Positions 33,774-42,602 of a stretch of 64,000 bases of DNA are shown piece after piece. The first letter of the stretch is position 1, and each line of letters begins with the position of its first letter. The position numbers and the translations under genes are program-made. The notes under the pieces were generated by a model, which saw nothing but the letters and a program-made list of their open reading frames with translations, searched no databases and was not told the origin of the DNA. Origin of the DNA: Clostridium_AD frigoriphilum (lineage in GTDB: Bacteria; Bacillota; Clostridia; Clostridiales; Clostridiaceae); the NCBI RefSeq assembly GCF_036541405.1, contig NZ_JAZHFS010000013.1, positions 1 to 64,000 on the forward strand, given 5' to 3'.

Positions 33774-34049
33774 ATGGTTGTTTCACTTGAAGAGACTAAA
33801 CTCTATTTGAGAGTTGATGGCGATGAGGAGGATACACTCATCACAAACTTTATAAGTACTGCAGAAGAAATATGTGAAGGAATTTTAAGATATCCCATAT
33901 TAGAGCTTGCGACTGTCCCAGAAACCATAAAACAAGCGGTTTTATATGCTGTATCTAATATGTATGAACAACGTGAAACCTTTGAGGTGAAAGCAGTTAT
34001 TGAGACTATGACAAGACTTTTATTTGCTCATCGAAGGGAAAGCTGGTGA
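33774..34049 (+). CDS. Head-tail connector (gp6-like)
   Basis: ATG at 33774 with GGAGGTGAG; 91 residues. VSLEETKLYLRVDGDEED and FISTAEEICEGIL are typical of the HK97 gp6 / phage connector family, which forms the ring below the portal. Confidence 0.9.
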   Translation: MVVSLEETKLYLRVDGDEEDTLITNFISTAEEICEGILRYPILELATVPETIKQAVLYAVSNMYEQRETFEVKAVIETMTRLLFAHRRESW

Positions 34050-34053
34050 CGTT

Positions 34054-34380
34054 ATGACTATAGGAGATTTAAGGCATAGAATAACCCTTCAAAAATTAAC
34101 TACGATTATAAATGAAAATGGATTTGAGAGTGACGTTTGGCAGGATTATAAAACAGTATGGGCAGCAGTTTCTAATTTAACGGGTAGAGAATATTATCAG
34201 GCTGCAGCAATTCAAGCAGAGAAAACTGTAAAGTTTTTAATAAGGAATATTGAAGACCTAGATACATCAATGAGAATCTTGTTTAAAGATAAGCAGTTCA
34301 ATATAACTACCATTGATAATATGAAGTATGAAAATGAGCATCTTGAAATAAAAGCATTGGAGGTAGATAGCAGTGGCTAA
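34054..34380 (+). CDS. Head closure protein
   Basis: ATG at 34054; 108 residues. MTIGDLRHRITLQK and VWAAVSNLTGREYYQA match the phage head-tail joining / SPP1 gp16-type closure family. Ends 8 bp inside the next gene. Confidence 0.92.
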   Translation: MTIGDLRHRITLQKLTTIINENGFESDVWQDYKTVWAAVSNLTGREYYQAAAIQAEKTVKFLIRNIEDLDTSMRILFKDKQFNITTIDNMKYENEHLEIKALEVDSSG

Positions 34381-34765
34381 AATTGAGCTTGAAGGTATGG
34401 ATGAACTTATTAATAAGGTTAACAGGATTGGAGAAAAAGGTGCAGTCATTAAAAAGAAGGCATTATCTAAGGTAGGACTACTTGTAAAGGTTAGTATGGA
34501 TAGGAAAGCACCAAGATCTGCAGAAACTAAAAAACACATGGCAGATAACATAACGGTATCAGAAATAGAGAAGGAAGATGGTCTGGACTTTGTTAAAATT
34601 GGGCCTAATAAAGGGGATAATTCAGAGTTTTTTTATAGTAAGTTTACTGAGTGGGGGACAAGCAAAATACCAGCTCAACACTGGGCTGAGAATTCTATAA
34701 TTGAGAATAAAAGAAAAATAAATCAAACTATTATGGAAGAGCTGCAAAGGGGACTTGAAGAATGA
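34373..34765 (+). CDS. HK97 gp10-like tail completion protein
   Basis: GTG start within the end of the closure gene. 130 residues. LEGMDELINKVNRIGEK, APRSAETKKHMADNI and FTEWGTSKIPAQHW (the conserved G-T-x-x-x-P/A-xPF-like segment) mark the gp10 family, which joins tail tube to head. Overlaps the next gene by 4 bp. Confidence 0.92.
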   Translation: MAKIELEGMDELINKVNRIGEKGAVIKKKALSKVGLLVKVSMDRKAPRSAETKKHMADNITVSEIEKEDGLDFVKIGPNKGDNSEFFYSKFTEWGTSKIPAQHWAENSIIENKRKINQTIMEELQRGLEE

Positions 34766-35088
34766 TAAATGAAATTATTATAGATTCTTTAAAGGCACTT
34801 AATGTACCCCTGAGTTTTCAAAAGTATTCTGGAAAAGCAGAAACTTATGTAACTTTTCATGAGTATTTAGAAACAGGTGAGGAATATGAAGAGGATGAGG
34901 AAAGCTTAACAGCACATTATATCCAAGTAGATGTTTGGTCAAAGGGTGATTATACAGACTTAGTTAGAAAGGTTAAAAATCCATTAATTGCGGCGGGGTT
35001 TAAAAGAATAAATGAAGTAGACCTTTATGAGGAGGACACAAAAATCTATCATAAAGGTCTTAAGTTTTATTATTTAGAAGAAAGGTAA
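34762..35088 (+). CDS. Tail terminator / minor tail protein (DUF3168-like)
   Basis: 108 residues. TYVTFHEYLETGEEYEEDEE and HYIQVDVWSKGDYTDLV resemble the tail-terminator family that caps the tail tube. Position between gp10-like and major tail protein agrees. Confidence 0.85.
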   Translation: MINEIIIDSLKALNVPLSFQKYSGKAETYVTFHEYLETGEEYEEDEESLTAHYIQVDVWSKGDYTDLVRKVKNPLIAAGFKRINEVDLYEEDTKIYHKGLKFYYLEER

Positions 35089-35097
35089 GGCGAGAAA

Positions 35098-35670
35098 ATG
35101 GCAAGACAAATAGGACTCAGAGATATTCATATTGCAATAGTTACAAGTGATGATAGTATAGAAACTGTTTATGAAACTCCGATAAAGCTTGAAAGAGCAA
35201 TAAGTGCCAAAATATCACCCAAGGCAAATTCAGACAGTATTTATTCCGATGATTCTATTGAAGATATCATAACTTCATTTGAAGGTGTGGATGTTGAAAT
35301 TGAAGTAAACCAACTATCTCTTGAGAGTAGAGCAAAGCTTCAGGGAGCAAAGGTAATAAAAGGTGTATTAATTGAGAATAAGAATGACATACCCCCAACC
35401 ATAGCTTTAGGATTTAAATCTAAAAAAAATAGTGGGAAGTATAGATTTGTGTGGCTCTTAAAAGGTAAATTTGAACTTGTATCAGATGAATATGATACTG
35501 AATCAGAAAAGCCAAAAGCACAAAGTGCAAAGCTTAAGGGGAAATTCTACCCAAGAGATTTTGATGGCAATTATAGATTTATAGCTGATGAAGACAGTAT
35601 ATCTGTGGATGCTACTATTATTAGTGGGTGGTTTAGTTCAGTACTAAATGAAGCTGTATTATCACAATAG
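35098..35670 (+). CDS. Major tail protein (phi13 family)
   Basis: 190 residues. RQIGLRDIHIAIVTSDD, ISAKISPKANSDSIYSDD and YRFVWLLKGKFELVSDEY are typical of phi13-type major tail proteins, the subunit of the flexible tail tube. In relatives the tail assembly chaperone follows directly; here a cargo gene lies between. Confidence 0.92.
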   Translation: MARQIGLRDIHIAIVTSDDSIETVYETPIKLERAISAKISPKANSDSIYSDDSIEDIITSFEGVDVEIEVNQLSLESRAKLQGAKVIKGVLIENKNDIPPTIALGFKSKKNSGKYRFVWLLKGKFELVSDEYDTESEKPKAQSAKLKGKFYPRDFDGNYRFIADEDSISVDATIISGWFSSVLNEAVLSQ

Positions 35671-35770
35671 GTACATTCATTTGCTTTTTAGAATTTAAAC
35701 AACCGTTTTATTTGCAATTTTTACAGAAGTTCTAAAATTTATTTTATCATGGTATTAGTGTTATGGGTAA

Positions 35771-35797
35771 CTTAATATGTTAATATAATATATTAAG
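35771..35797 (+). promoter_or_regulatory. -10 box inside an inverted repeat, cargo promoter
   Basis: A TATAAT box (35784-35789) lies inside a perfect 8-bp inverted repeat CTTAATAT (35771-35778) / ATATTAAG (35790-35797). The -35 (TTATGG at 35761) is poor. Likely promoter and operator for the 35842 gene. Confidence 0.5.
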
Positions 35798-35841
35798 TTT
35801 TAATTTATTATCTTACAATTCACTATACAAGGAGGCGAATA

Positions 35842-36798
35842 ATGGAATTTTTGGAATTGAGAGTGCCAGAATGGAATGGATATTATCCAATAGTACCAAG
35901 AGATAAAAAAGAAGATAAATCACTTATAAAAATAAGTATACCTACGAATATTTCTAACTCAGAGCAAATTGATTTTTTTAATTTATTTAAAAAGAATTTC
36001 TTAAATAGGAATTATATTAAAAATCCTAATATAGTCCCTTATGTTTTTGCTTTAGAATATCACCTAATAGCAGACTATATTGAAGAAAGACTTTCTACAG
36101 AAAGTATTGTTGAATATTTAAAAGCTATTATGAGTGAATATGGAGAGCATGCCTCAATTAAAGGATATACGCAAGAGTGGTTAAGTGATATTTATTATTC
36201 TTTGGATAATTATGAATATTCATGGAATAATTTAGGTATTTATACAATCGAAAATGTCATAAATATAAAATGGAAATTAAGCAATAAGAGATTAACTGGA
36301 AGTGAGCTTTTAAACTTTGCTTCACTAGACAATTTAATCTTTAATAGAATACAAAAAAAACAAATAAGTAATGAACTATTAGAAGAGATAAAGGCTAATA
36401 TTCAAGAAGAGTATTCTGATTGTATTGAAAAGTTTTTAAATGGGATAGACTTATGGGGTACAAAGGATAAATTTTTCAAACAATTTTCAAATGTACTTTG
36501 TAGTGAAAAATATTTAGAAAGCTTATTGGTAAATTATCACAATGAGATTAGGCAAGATAATGATAATTATTGTGGAAAATTATTTAGTAAAGATTATAAA
36601 CTTATGTTTAAGGGTTTTCCATACTTTGAAATGATAGGCGATTATAAAGAATATAAGTATATTAAATGGAATACTGTTCCACGTATATTTAAATATATTA
36701 TATCGCAGTATTATAAAAAAATATTTATTGATTTGTTAAATAAGAATTTTAAATTAAAAATGAGATATAGTGTTACCAAATTATCTTCAGAAAGATAA
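35842..36798 (+). CDS. Cargo gene, unknown 318-residue protein
   Basis: AAGGAGG precedes the ATG. The protein is tyrosine-, asparagine- and lysine-rich, helical, without membrane span or known motif; basic C-terminus (KLKMRYSVTKLSSER). It is much more AT-rich than the flanking tail genes and has its own promoter-like region and a terminator-like hairpin, so it was probably inserted between major tail protein and chaperone genes. Phage morons at this place often serve superinfection exclusion or defence; function here unknown. Confidence 0.6.
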   Translation: MEFLELRVPEWNGYYPIVPRDKKEDKSLIKISIPTNISNSEQIDFFNLFKKNFLNRNYIKNPNIVPYVFALEYHLIADYIEERLSTESIVEYLKAIMSEYGEHASIKGYTQEWLSDIYYSLDNYEYSWNNLGIYTIENVINIKWKLSNKRLTGSELLNFASLDNLIFNRIQKKQISNELLEEIKANIQEEYSDCIEKFLNGIDLWGTKDKFFKQFSNVLCSEKYLESLLVNYHNEIRQDNDNYCGKLFSKDYKLMFKGFPYFEMIGDYKEYKYIKWNTVPRIFKYIISQYYKKIFIDLLNKNFKLKMRYSVTKLSSER

Positions 36799-36830
36799 AT
36801 AATTTATAAGCTGGGAGTGTATGAAAGGGT

Positions 36831-36853
36831 GGGGGGGAATTCCCCTATTTTTT
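36831..36853 (+). terminator. Weak terminator-like hairpin after cargo gene
   Basis: A G-run (36831-36837) faces CCCC (36842-36845) across AATT, followed by TATTTTTTTA. Short stem but correct polarity. It would end cargo transcription before the tail chaperone. Confidence 0.45.
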
Positions 36854-36876
36854 ATATCTAAAAAAGGAAGGAAGCG

Positions 36877-37209
36877 ATGAATTTGAAAGCATCAGAACTT
36901 AAAAATAAAGGAATAAAGTTTAAACTTAAGGATAAAGAGTATGAACTTAAATTTGATATGAACACCTTCTGTGAACTTGAAGAGATTTATGGTGATATTA
37001 ATGAGGCCTTTGAGGATTTACAAAACAGAAAAATTAAAGCAATTAGAGCACTTATTTATTCAGCATTAAAAGCAGAGGATGAAAATATAACTCTTAAGAA
37101 AGTAGGTAGAATGCTTACTTTAAATGATATGGAAAGATTAGGAACAGCGATTAATGAAGCACTAAGTGTAGCTATGCCAGAGGCAACAGAAGAAAATATG
37201 GGGGAATAG
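36877..37209 (+). CDS. Tail assembly chaperone (gpG-like)
   Basis: 110 residues, GGAAGGAAG upstream. KLKDKEYELKFDMNTFCELE and RALIYSALKAEDENITL are typical of siphovirus gpG-type chaperones. The last codons ATG-GGG-GAA-TAG contain a G-run that fits a -1 slip into the T frame, which continues to 37403. It coats the tape measure protein during tail assembly. Confidence 0.85.
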   Translation: MNLKASELKNKGIKFKLKDKEYELKFDMNTFCELEEIYGDINEAFEDLQNRKIKAIRALIYSALKAEDENITLKKVGRMLTLNDMERLGTAINEALSVAMPEATEENMGE

Positions 37210-37403
37210 AAAGCCACACCGAATCTCGCGAATGGGATTGGGAGTGGCTTTTCTATTTAGGAACAAATATTTTAAGAATGTCTGAGGTGCAGTTTTGGAA
37301 GAGCACTCCAAAGAAGCTACAAGCTCTTTTCAAAATTTATAAAGCGGTCAATGGAATAGATGATAAAGAAGAATTTGATACCATAGATAATATCAATTTC
37401 TAA
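37200..37403 (+). CDS. T-frame extension of the tail chaperone (-1 frameshift product gpGT)
   Basis: In the -1 frame from the G-run at 37200-37204, translation continues ESHTESREWDWEWLFYLGT, then VQFWKSTPKKLQALFK, to a stop at 37401-37403. The W-x-W-x-W-L and F-W-K-S-T-P-K-K motifs are the conserved T domain of tail chaperones. It has no start codon of its own. The tape measure RBS overlaps its stop. Programmed frameshifting is known for this gene pair; the slip site here is inferred. Confidence 0.8.
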   Translation, partial: GGIESHTESREWDWEWLFYLGTNILRMSEVQFWKSTPKKLQALFKIYKAVNGIDDKEEFDTIDNINF

Positions 37404-37415
37404 GGAGGTGATGGA

Positions 37416-40055
37416 ATGGCAGCAGATAATAATACAGTTGTAGCAAGAATAGGACTTGATGACAAGGGGTTTCAAGATGGTGTGGCAAAAATACAAAGAG
37501 GACTAAAGCTTGTTCAAAGTGAGTTTGCTGCGGCCAGCTCGAAGCTTGGTGACTTTGGTAAGTCCACTGAGGCATTAAAGCTTAAGACAGATACCTTAAG
37601 CAAACAGATAGAAATACAAAAGGATAAAGTTGCAGCTCTCAATAAATGTTTTGAGGAAAGTGTTGAGAAGAAAGGTGCAGATGCTAAAGCTACCGAAAAT
37701 TTAAATATTAAATTAAATTATGCTATAGCAGATCTTAATAAAATGCAAAATGAGCTTAAGCAAACAACTGAGGAATTAGATACTAAAAGCTCAGCTTGGT
37801 ATAAACTGTCTCAAAGTATGGATAAAGCAGGAGAAAAGATGAAGGCTGTAGGCGAGAAAGTGTCTTCAGTTGGAACTAAACTATCTGCTACTGTCACATT
37901 ACCACTCTTAGGCATTGGTACTGCTGCAACTAAAATGGCCATGGATGCAGTGGAATCAGAGAATTTATTTGAAGTTGCTATGGGAGCAATGGCTGGTGAC
38001 GCTAGGAAATGGTCAGAGGATACCTCGAAGGCTCTTGGCTTAAATGCTTACAATGTAAGAAAAAATGTAGCCACTTACAATTCAATGCTTACATCTATGG
38101 GACTTACAGGGCAAGAATCACTTAAAATGTCAGAGGGATTAACTCAGCTTTCCTACGACATGGCATCCTTTTACAACCTTAAACCAGAGGAGGCTTTTGA
38201 AAAGTTAAAGTCAGGTATTTCAGGAGAGGCAGAACCTTTGAAAGCATTAGGAATACTAGTTAATGATACTACAATTAAGACATATGCTTATTCAAATGGT
38301 ATTGCAAAGCAAGGTGCACAGCTTACAGAAGCTCAAAAAGTTCAAGCAAGATATGGAGCAATTATGCAAGCAACTAGCAAGGCTCAAGGTGATCTTGGAA
38401 GGACATTGGACAGCCCAACGAATAAATTACGTATTATGAAAGAACAGGCAGAGCAAATTGGAATTCAACTTGGACAGATATTAATACCTATACTTGAGAA
38501 GGTTATTGCAGTTATAAAACCATTAATGGATAAGTTTCAAGGACTGTCAAAGGAACAACAGGAAAGCGTAATAAAGATAGGGTTAATTGTGGCTGCAATT
38601 GGACCTATAATTTTAATAGTAGGAAAAGTAATTACTATTATAGGCACCTTATCTACAATAATTAGTGCTGTTTCAGGATTTATGGCTACGGCTGGTGGAA
38701 TGGCTGGAGTTTTAGGCACAGCATTTACTTTTCTTACAGGACCAGTTGGTATTGCAATTGCTATAATAGCAGGGCTAATTGCTATTGGAGTACTTCTTTA
38801 TAAAAACTGGGACACAATAAAGAATTCAGTAAGCCAAATATGGCAGGTTTTAAGTGTAAGCATAGCTGGTTCAGTAGATACAATTAAGAATGCAATAGTA
38901 TCAACCTGGCAGACAATTAGATCTACAGTTCTACCAATAGTTGAGGGTATAGCCAGTGTTATAAAAACTATATGGGAAGGTGTTAAAATAGGATTTGTTT
39001 TCTTATGGGAGGTAATAAAGACTATTTTTATTAGTGCTTGGACCATAATTTCATCGGTTGTTCAAACTTATATAAATATAGTTACTGCTGTAATTAGTGT
39101 AGCATGGCAGCTTATTCAGCTTGTAACAACAACCGTTTGGAATGTAATATCTGGAGTTATAAGTGCCATTTGGAATGGAATTGTAGCATTTCTAAATCCT
39201 ATAATTCAAGGGATAGTTAATTTCGTTACGGGTTCTTGGAATAATATAAAGGCTATTACAAACACAGTATTTAATGCAGTATATTCTGTAATAAGTACAG
39301 TATGGAATTCAATAGTTAATTTTATTACTCCAATATTAAATTCAATAGTTGGAGCTTTAACTACGGCGTGGAATACAATAAAGGCTACAACAACTACTGT
39401 CTGGAAAGCTATAGAAGTTGTTTTAAGTACGGTATGGGACGGGATGAAAAATACTACCACAGCTGTTTGGAACTCTTTATCAGAATTCTTTTCTACTATG
39501 TGGGGTGGGGTAACCAGTTTATTTACCAGTACAGTTAATGGCATTAAAAATACTGTATCTAACGTATGGAATAGCATTTTAGGAGTTACTACAACTGTAT
39601 GGAATAATATAAAATCTGCAATTATGTCACCAATTACAGCAGCAGTGAATTTTGTGAGGGATGAGATAAGTAAAATAAAAAGTTTTTTTAGTGGACTTAA
39701 TATTACTCTTCCTCATATAAAACTACCACACTTTAGTCTACAAGGAGAATTTAGTTTGTCTCCACCGAAAGTTCCACAATTAGGTGTTAATTGGTATGCA
39801 AAGGGTGGTATTTTTAATAGTCCTAGTGTCATTGGTGTCGGTGAGGCAGGCACTGAGGCTGTCCTCCCTATAGATAAATTAGATGAACTGATGGCTAGAG
39901 CAATAGAAAAATCAAATACTAAAACAAAGAGCTCAGGAGGATTTACACTTCATATACAAAATTTTTATAATAATACTGATAAGGACATTGAACAATTGGC
40001 ATATGAACTTGGGTTCTACAGTCAAAGAGTGTCACTCGCCAAAGGAGGTGCTTAG
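37416..40055 (+). CDS. Tape measure protein
   Basis: 879 residues, AAGGAGG upstream. N-terminal TP901-type domain (VVARIGLDDKGFQDGV, about 1-60), coiled coil, a conserved body around 150-330 (YDMASFYNLKPEEAFEKL), hydrophobic helices near 385-460, then tryptophan repeats (VWN-I, AWQ-I, about every 11 or 22 residues) to about 760, and a C-terminal AKGGIFNSPSVIGVGEAGTE motif. Sets tail length. Confidence 0.95.
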   Translation: MAADNNTVVARIGLDDKGFQDGVAKIQRGLKLVQSEFAAASSKLGDFGKSTEALKLKTDTLSKQIEIQKDKVAALNKCFEESVEKKGADAKATENLNIKLNYAIADLNKMQNELKQTTEELDTKSSAWYKLSQSMDKAGEKMKAVGEKVSSVGTKLSATVTLPLLGIGTAATKMAMDAVESENLFEVAMGAMAGDARKWSEDTSKALGLNAYNVRKNVATYNSMLTSMGLTGQESLKMSEGLTQLSYDMASFYNLKPEEAFEKLKSGISGEAEPLKALGILVNDTTIKTYAYSNGIAKQGAQLTEAQKVQARYGAIMQATSKAQGDLGRTLDSPTNKLRIMKEQAEQIGIQLGQILIPILEKVIAVIKPLMDKFQGLSKEQQESVIKIGLIVAAIGPIILIVGKVITIIGTLSTIISAVSGFMATAGGMAGVLGTAFTFLTGPVGIAIAIIAGLIAIGVLLYKNWDTIKNSVSQIWQVLSVSIAGSVDTIKNAIVSTWQTIRSTVLPIVEGIASVIKTIWEGVKIGFVFLWEVIKTIFISAWTIISSVVQTYINIVTAVISVAWQLIQLVTTTVWNVISGVISAIWNGIVAFLNPIIQGIVNFVTGSWNNIKAITNTVFNAVYSVISTVWNSIVNFITPILNSIVGALTTAWNTIKATTTTVWKAIEVVLSTVWDGMKNTTTAVWNSLSEFFSTMWGGVTSLFTSTVNGIKNTVSNVWNSILGVTTTVWNNIKSAIMSPITAAVNFVRDEISKIKSFFSGLNITLPHIKLPHFSLQGEFSLSPPKVPQLGVNWYAKGGIFNSPSVIGVGEAGTEAVLPIDKLDELMARAIEKSNTKTKSSGGFTLHIQNFYNNTDKDIEQLAYELGFYSQRVSLAKGGA

Positions 40056-40761
40056 AATGTTAAGTTTCACCTTTGGTGGTAAAAACAGCTACACTGATTA
40101 TGAAATTGTAATATCTCAAAGAGCATCTATTCCTTCGCCATTACGACGCGTAACTACATTAGAAGTACCTGGAAGAAACTCAGCGTTACGTTTTGATGAA
40201 AACACCTATGAAGATATTACAATAACTGTTGAATGTTCTTTAAAAGACAATACAAGTTTGGCAGATAAAGTCGACTTAATTAAGGGATGGCTCATAGGTG
40301 CCGGAGAGAGCGATCTTGTTTTTGACTTTCAGCCCAATAAAAAATATATAGCTCAGGTAGTAAATGCTATTAACTTTGTTCAGGCTTACAAAATTTTTTC
40401 TAAGTTTATTATTATTTTTAACTGTCGTCCATTTAAATTCGCAGTAAGTAATTCAGCTATAACTTTAAATACTTCAGGTTCAATAACAAATATAGGGACA
40501 GTATATAGTGAACCAATTATTAAGGTTTATGGAACTGGTGATGCAACTTTAGCAATAGGAAGTCAAGTAAACAAATTAACAGGCATCTCAAGTAGCATAA
40601 TTATAGATAGTACAATTCAAGATTGTTATGCAGTAGATGGTTCTAATATGAATAATAAAATGTCAGGTGATTTTCCAGTAATTAATATAGGCGCTAATGC
40701 GGTTTCGTGGATTGGAAATGTAGTGAAGGTTGAGATAATTCCGAACTGGCGGTGGTTATAA
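40056..40761 (+). CDS. Distal tail protein (Dit)
   Basis: ATG at 40056 with AAAGGAGG; an upstream in-frame ATG at 39988 lies inside the tape measure gene. 235 residues. PLRRVTTLEVPGRNSALR and DFQPNKKYIAQVVNAI resemble Firmicute Dit proteins, which form the hub between tube and baseplate. Confidence 0.85.
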
Positions 40762-42602
40762 TAAACATAATTATTTATGATAAAAAAACTACCAAAGGAA
40801 ACTTTGAAAGTAATGGACTTGCAGTTTTAAATGAGTGCATTAAATGTGAAGTTAATGAAGAGCAAAACGGAGATTATTCACTTGAACTTCATTATCCTAC
40901 AACTTCAAAGAAAGCACAGTACTTTACTAAATATAATATTATTAAAGTTGATGGACAGCTTTTTAGAATTTACAAATTTGAAAAGGAGCATAAAAGTAAT
41001 AAAATAATTTATGTGTGGGCCAGTCATATATTCTATGATCTGGCCTTTGATTTTATAGAAAACATTTCATTAACAAGCACAAGCATAAAATCAGCAATGA
41101 TAAAGGCTCTTGAAGGCAGACAGTTTGCTTCTGTCTATACTTTGGATAGTGACATTGTTATTGCAGGAAGTGTTGACTTTATTCAAATTAATCCTGCTGA
41201 GGCAATGTTTAAAATTATAGAAACATGGAAATATGGATATTTAAAAAGAGATAACTTTGATATTAAAATACTTATCTCATCGGGAATTGATTCAGGTGTA
41301 CTTATCAAATATGGTAAAAATATTCAAGGTATAAAAGTAATAAATGATTCTACTGAGATTGCAACAAAGATGTTTCCTGTGGGAAGTGGTGGAGTAACCC
41401 TAACAGAAAAATATATTACCATTGCTGATTGGAATGGGGTTGACTACCCTTCATTTCAAATAATAAAGAAAGTTGAATTCAATGTAGCTGATGAACCTAC
41501 ATTAAGAAGTGTAGCCCAACAGGCTGCAGACACTATAGGTATTGAAAGAACAACTATAGAAGTTGATTTCGCAGAACTTTCAAGAACAGTGGAATATCAA
41601 AATTATAAACAGCTTGAAACTGTTAAAGTTGGCGACACTGTAACACTAAAACATAGTGAATTAAACTTAAATGTTAAAGTTCCAGTAATTAGAGTTACCA
41701 GTGATAAACTTACTGGCAAGAACACAAAGGTTCAGTTAGGGCAACCAAAGAAGTCAAGAGATGATTCAGCTGTAATAAACGCAGCATTAAAAACTGTTAA
41801 AGATGATCTAGGAAATCAAATAGCGAAAGTATCAACTTCAATGATGTATTATGCTAATGGTGCTGCTTTAACTATAGGAACAATAGGACAAAATCCTGTT
41901 TATTTGGGTATTACTGCGGTAGATAATACAAACCTTACTTGCCTTATTTCTATGTATGGGGTGGCAAGTGTAGTTTGTATTTTAACAATCCAGATTCTAT
42001 TAGACAATAAAGTTATACCATTTACTCCTAAGCAAAAATTGCAAGTGGGTGACAATATAATTGGTATACCAATGGGTATTCCACAAGTAGGAGCAGGAGC
42101 TCATTATCTTAGTGTAATATTAAATGTTGATATAGGGACATTTACAATACCTATATTTAATCTTCAAGTTATGATTGATGGTAGGAATTTGCAGGGTGGA
42201 CTAAGTTCGTCACCACCACACTTAGAGATTACTCAACCAGTGGTTTGGGTAGATTGCAAAAGCGGTAAAAATATTAATCAAATTGTTACAACAAATATAA
42301 AAGCACCTATAAATGTACCTATAATACAACAATTAATGCAACCAGCTCAACCTGGGACAGTTATAACAAGTGTGAAAATAGCGTTAACTAAAGTAGCGGA
42401 AGAAAGTAACTTCGATGCTAGTGAAGATAATATGTACAATGCAAATAATCTATTTATGACGTTTGATGGTACATTAACATTTATAACGCAGTTTACAAGC
42501 GACATTATGATAACCACATCTACAAATACTGGAATGTTATATAGTGTAGCTGTTGCTAATAGTTCGGACTTTACTACTATTATTAATTTGGAGGTATTTT
42601 AA
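40752..42602 (+). CDS. Tail endopeptidase / Tal-like protein
   Basis: GTG start overlapping Dit by 10 bp; 616 residues. Residues 1-350 match the prophage tail endopeptidase (Tal) body: LNECIKCEVNEEQNGDYSLE, ATKMFPVGSGG, VKVGDTVTLKHSELNL. The C-terminal 260 residues are beta-rich and may form fibre or carbohydrate-binding domains. Baseplate hub that touches the cell wall. Confidence 0.85.
   Translation: MVIINIIIYDKKTTKGNFESNGLAVLNECIKCEVNEEQNGDYSLELHYPTTSKKAQYFTKYNIIKVDGQLFRIYKFEKEHKSNKIIYVWASHIFYDLAFDFIENISLTSTSIKSAMIKALEGRQFASVYTLDSDIVIAGSVDFIQINPAEAMFKIIETWKYGYLKRDNFDIKILISSGIDSGVLIKYGKNIQGIKVINDSTEIATKMFPVGSGGVTLTEKYITIADWNGVDYPSFQIIKKVEFNVADEPTLRSVAQQAADTIGIERTTIEVDFAELSRTVEYQNYKQLETVKVGDTVTLKHSELNLNVKVPVIRVTSDKLTGKNTKVQLGQPKKSRDDSAVINAALKTVKDDLGNQIAKVSTSMMYYANGAALTIGTIGQNPVYLGITAVDNTNLTCLISMYGVASVVCILTIQILLDNKVIPFTPKQKLQVGDNIIGIPMGIPQVGAGAHYLSVILNVDIGTFTIPIFNLQVMIDGRNLQGGLSSSPPHLEITQPVVWVDCKSGKNINQIVTTNIKAPINVPIIQQLMQPAQPGTVITSVKIALTKVAEESNFDASEDNMYNANNLFMTFDGTLTFITQFTSDIMITTSTNTGMLYSVAVANSSDFTTIINLEVF

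Noticed and set aside
38800..39620. Periodic tryptophan-rich repeats as a possible separate repeat element
   Set aside because: They are the normal helical repeats of the tape measure protein.
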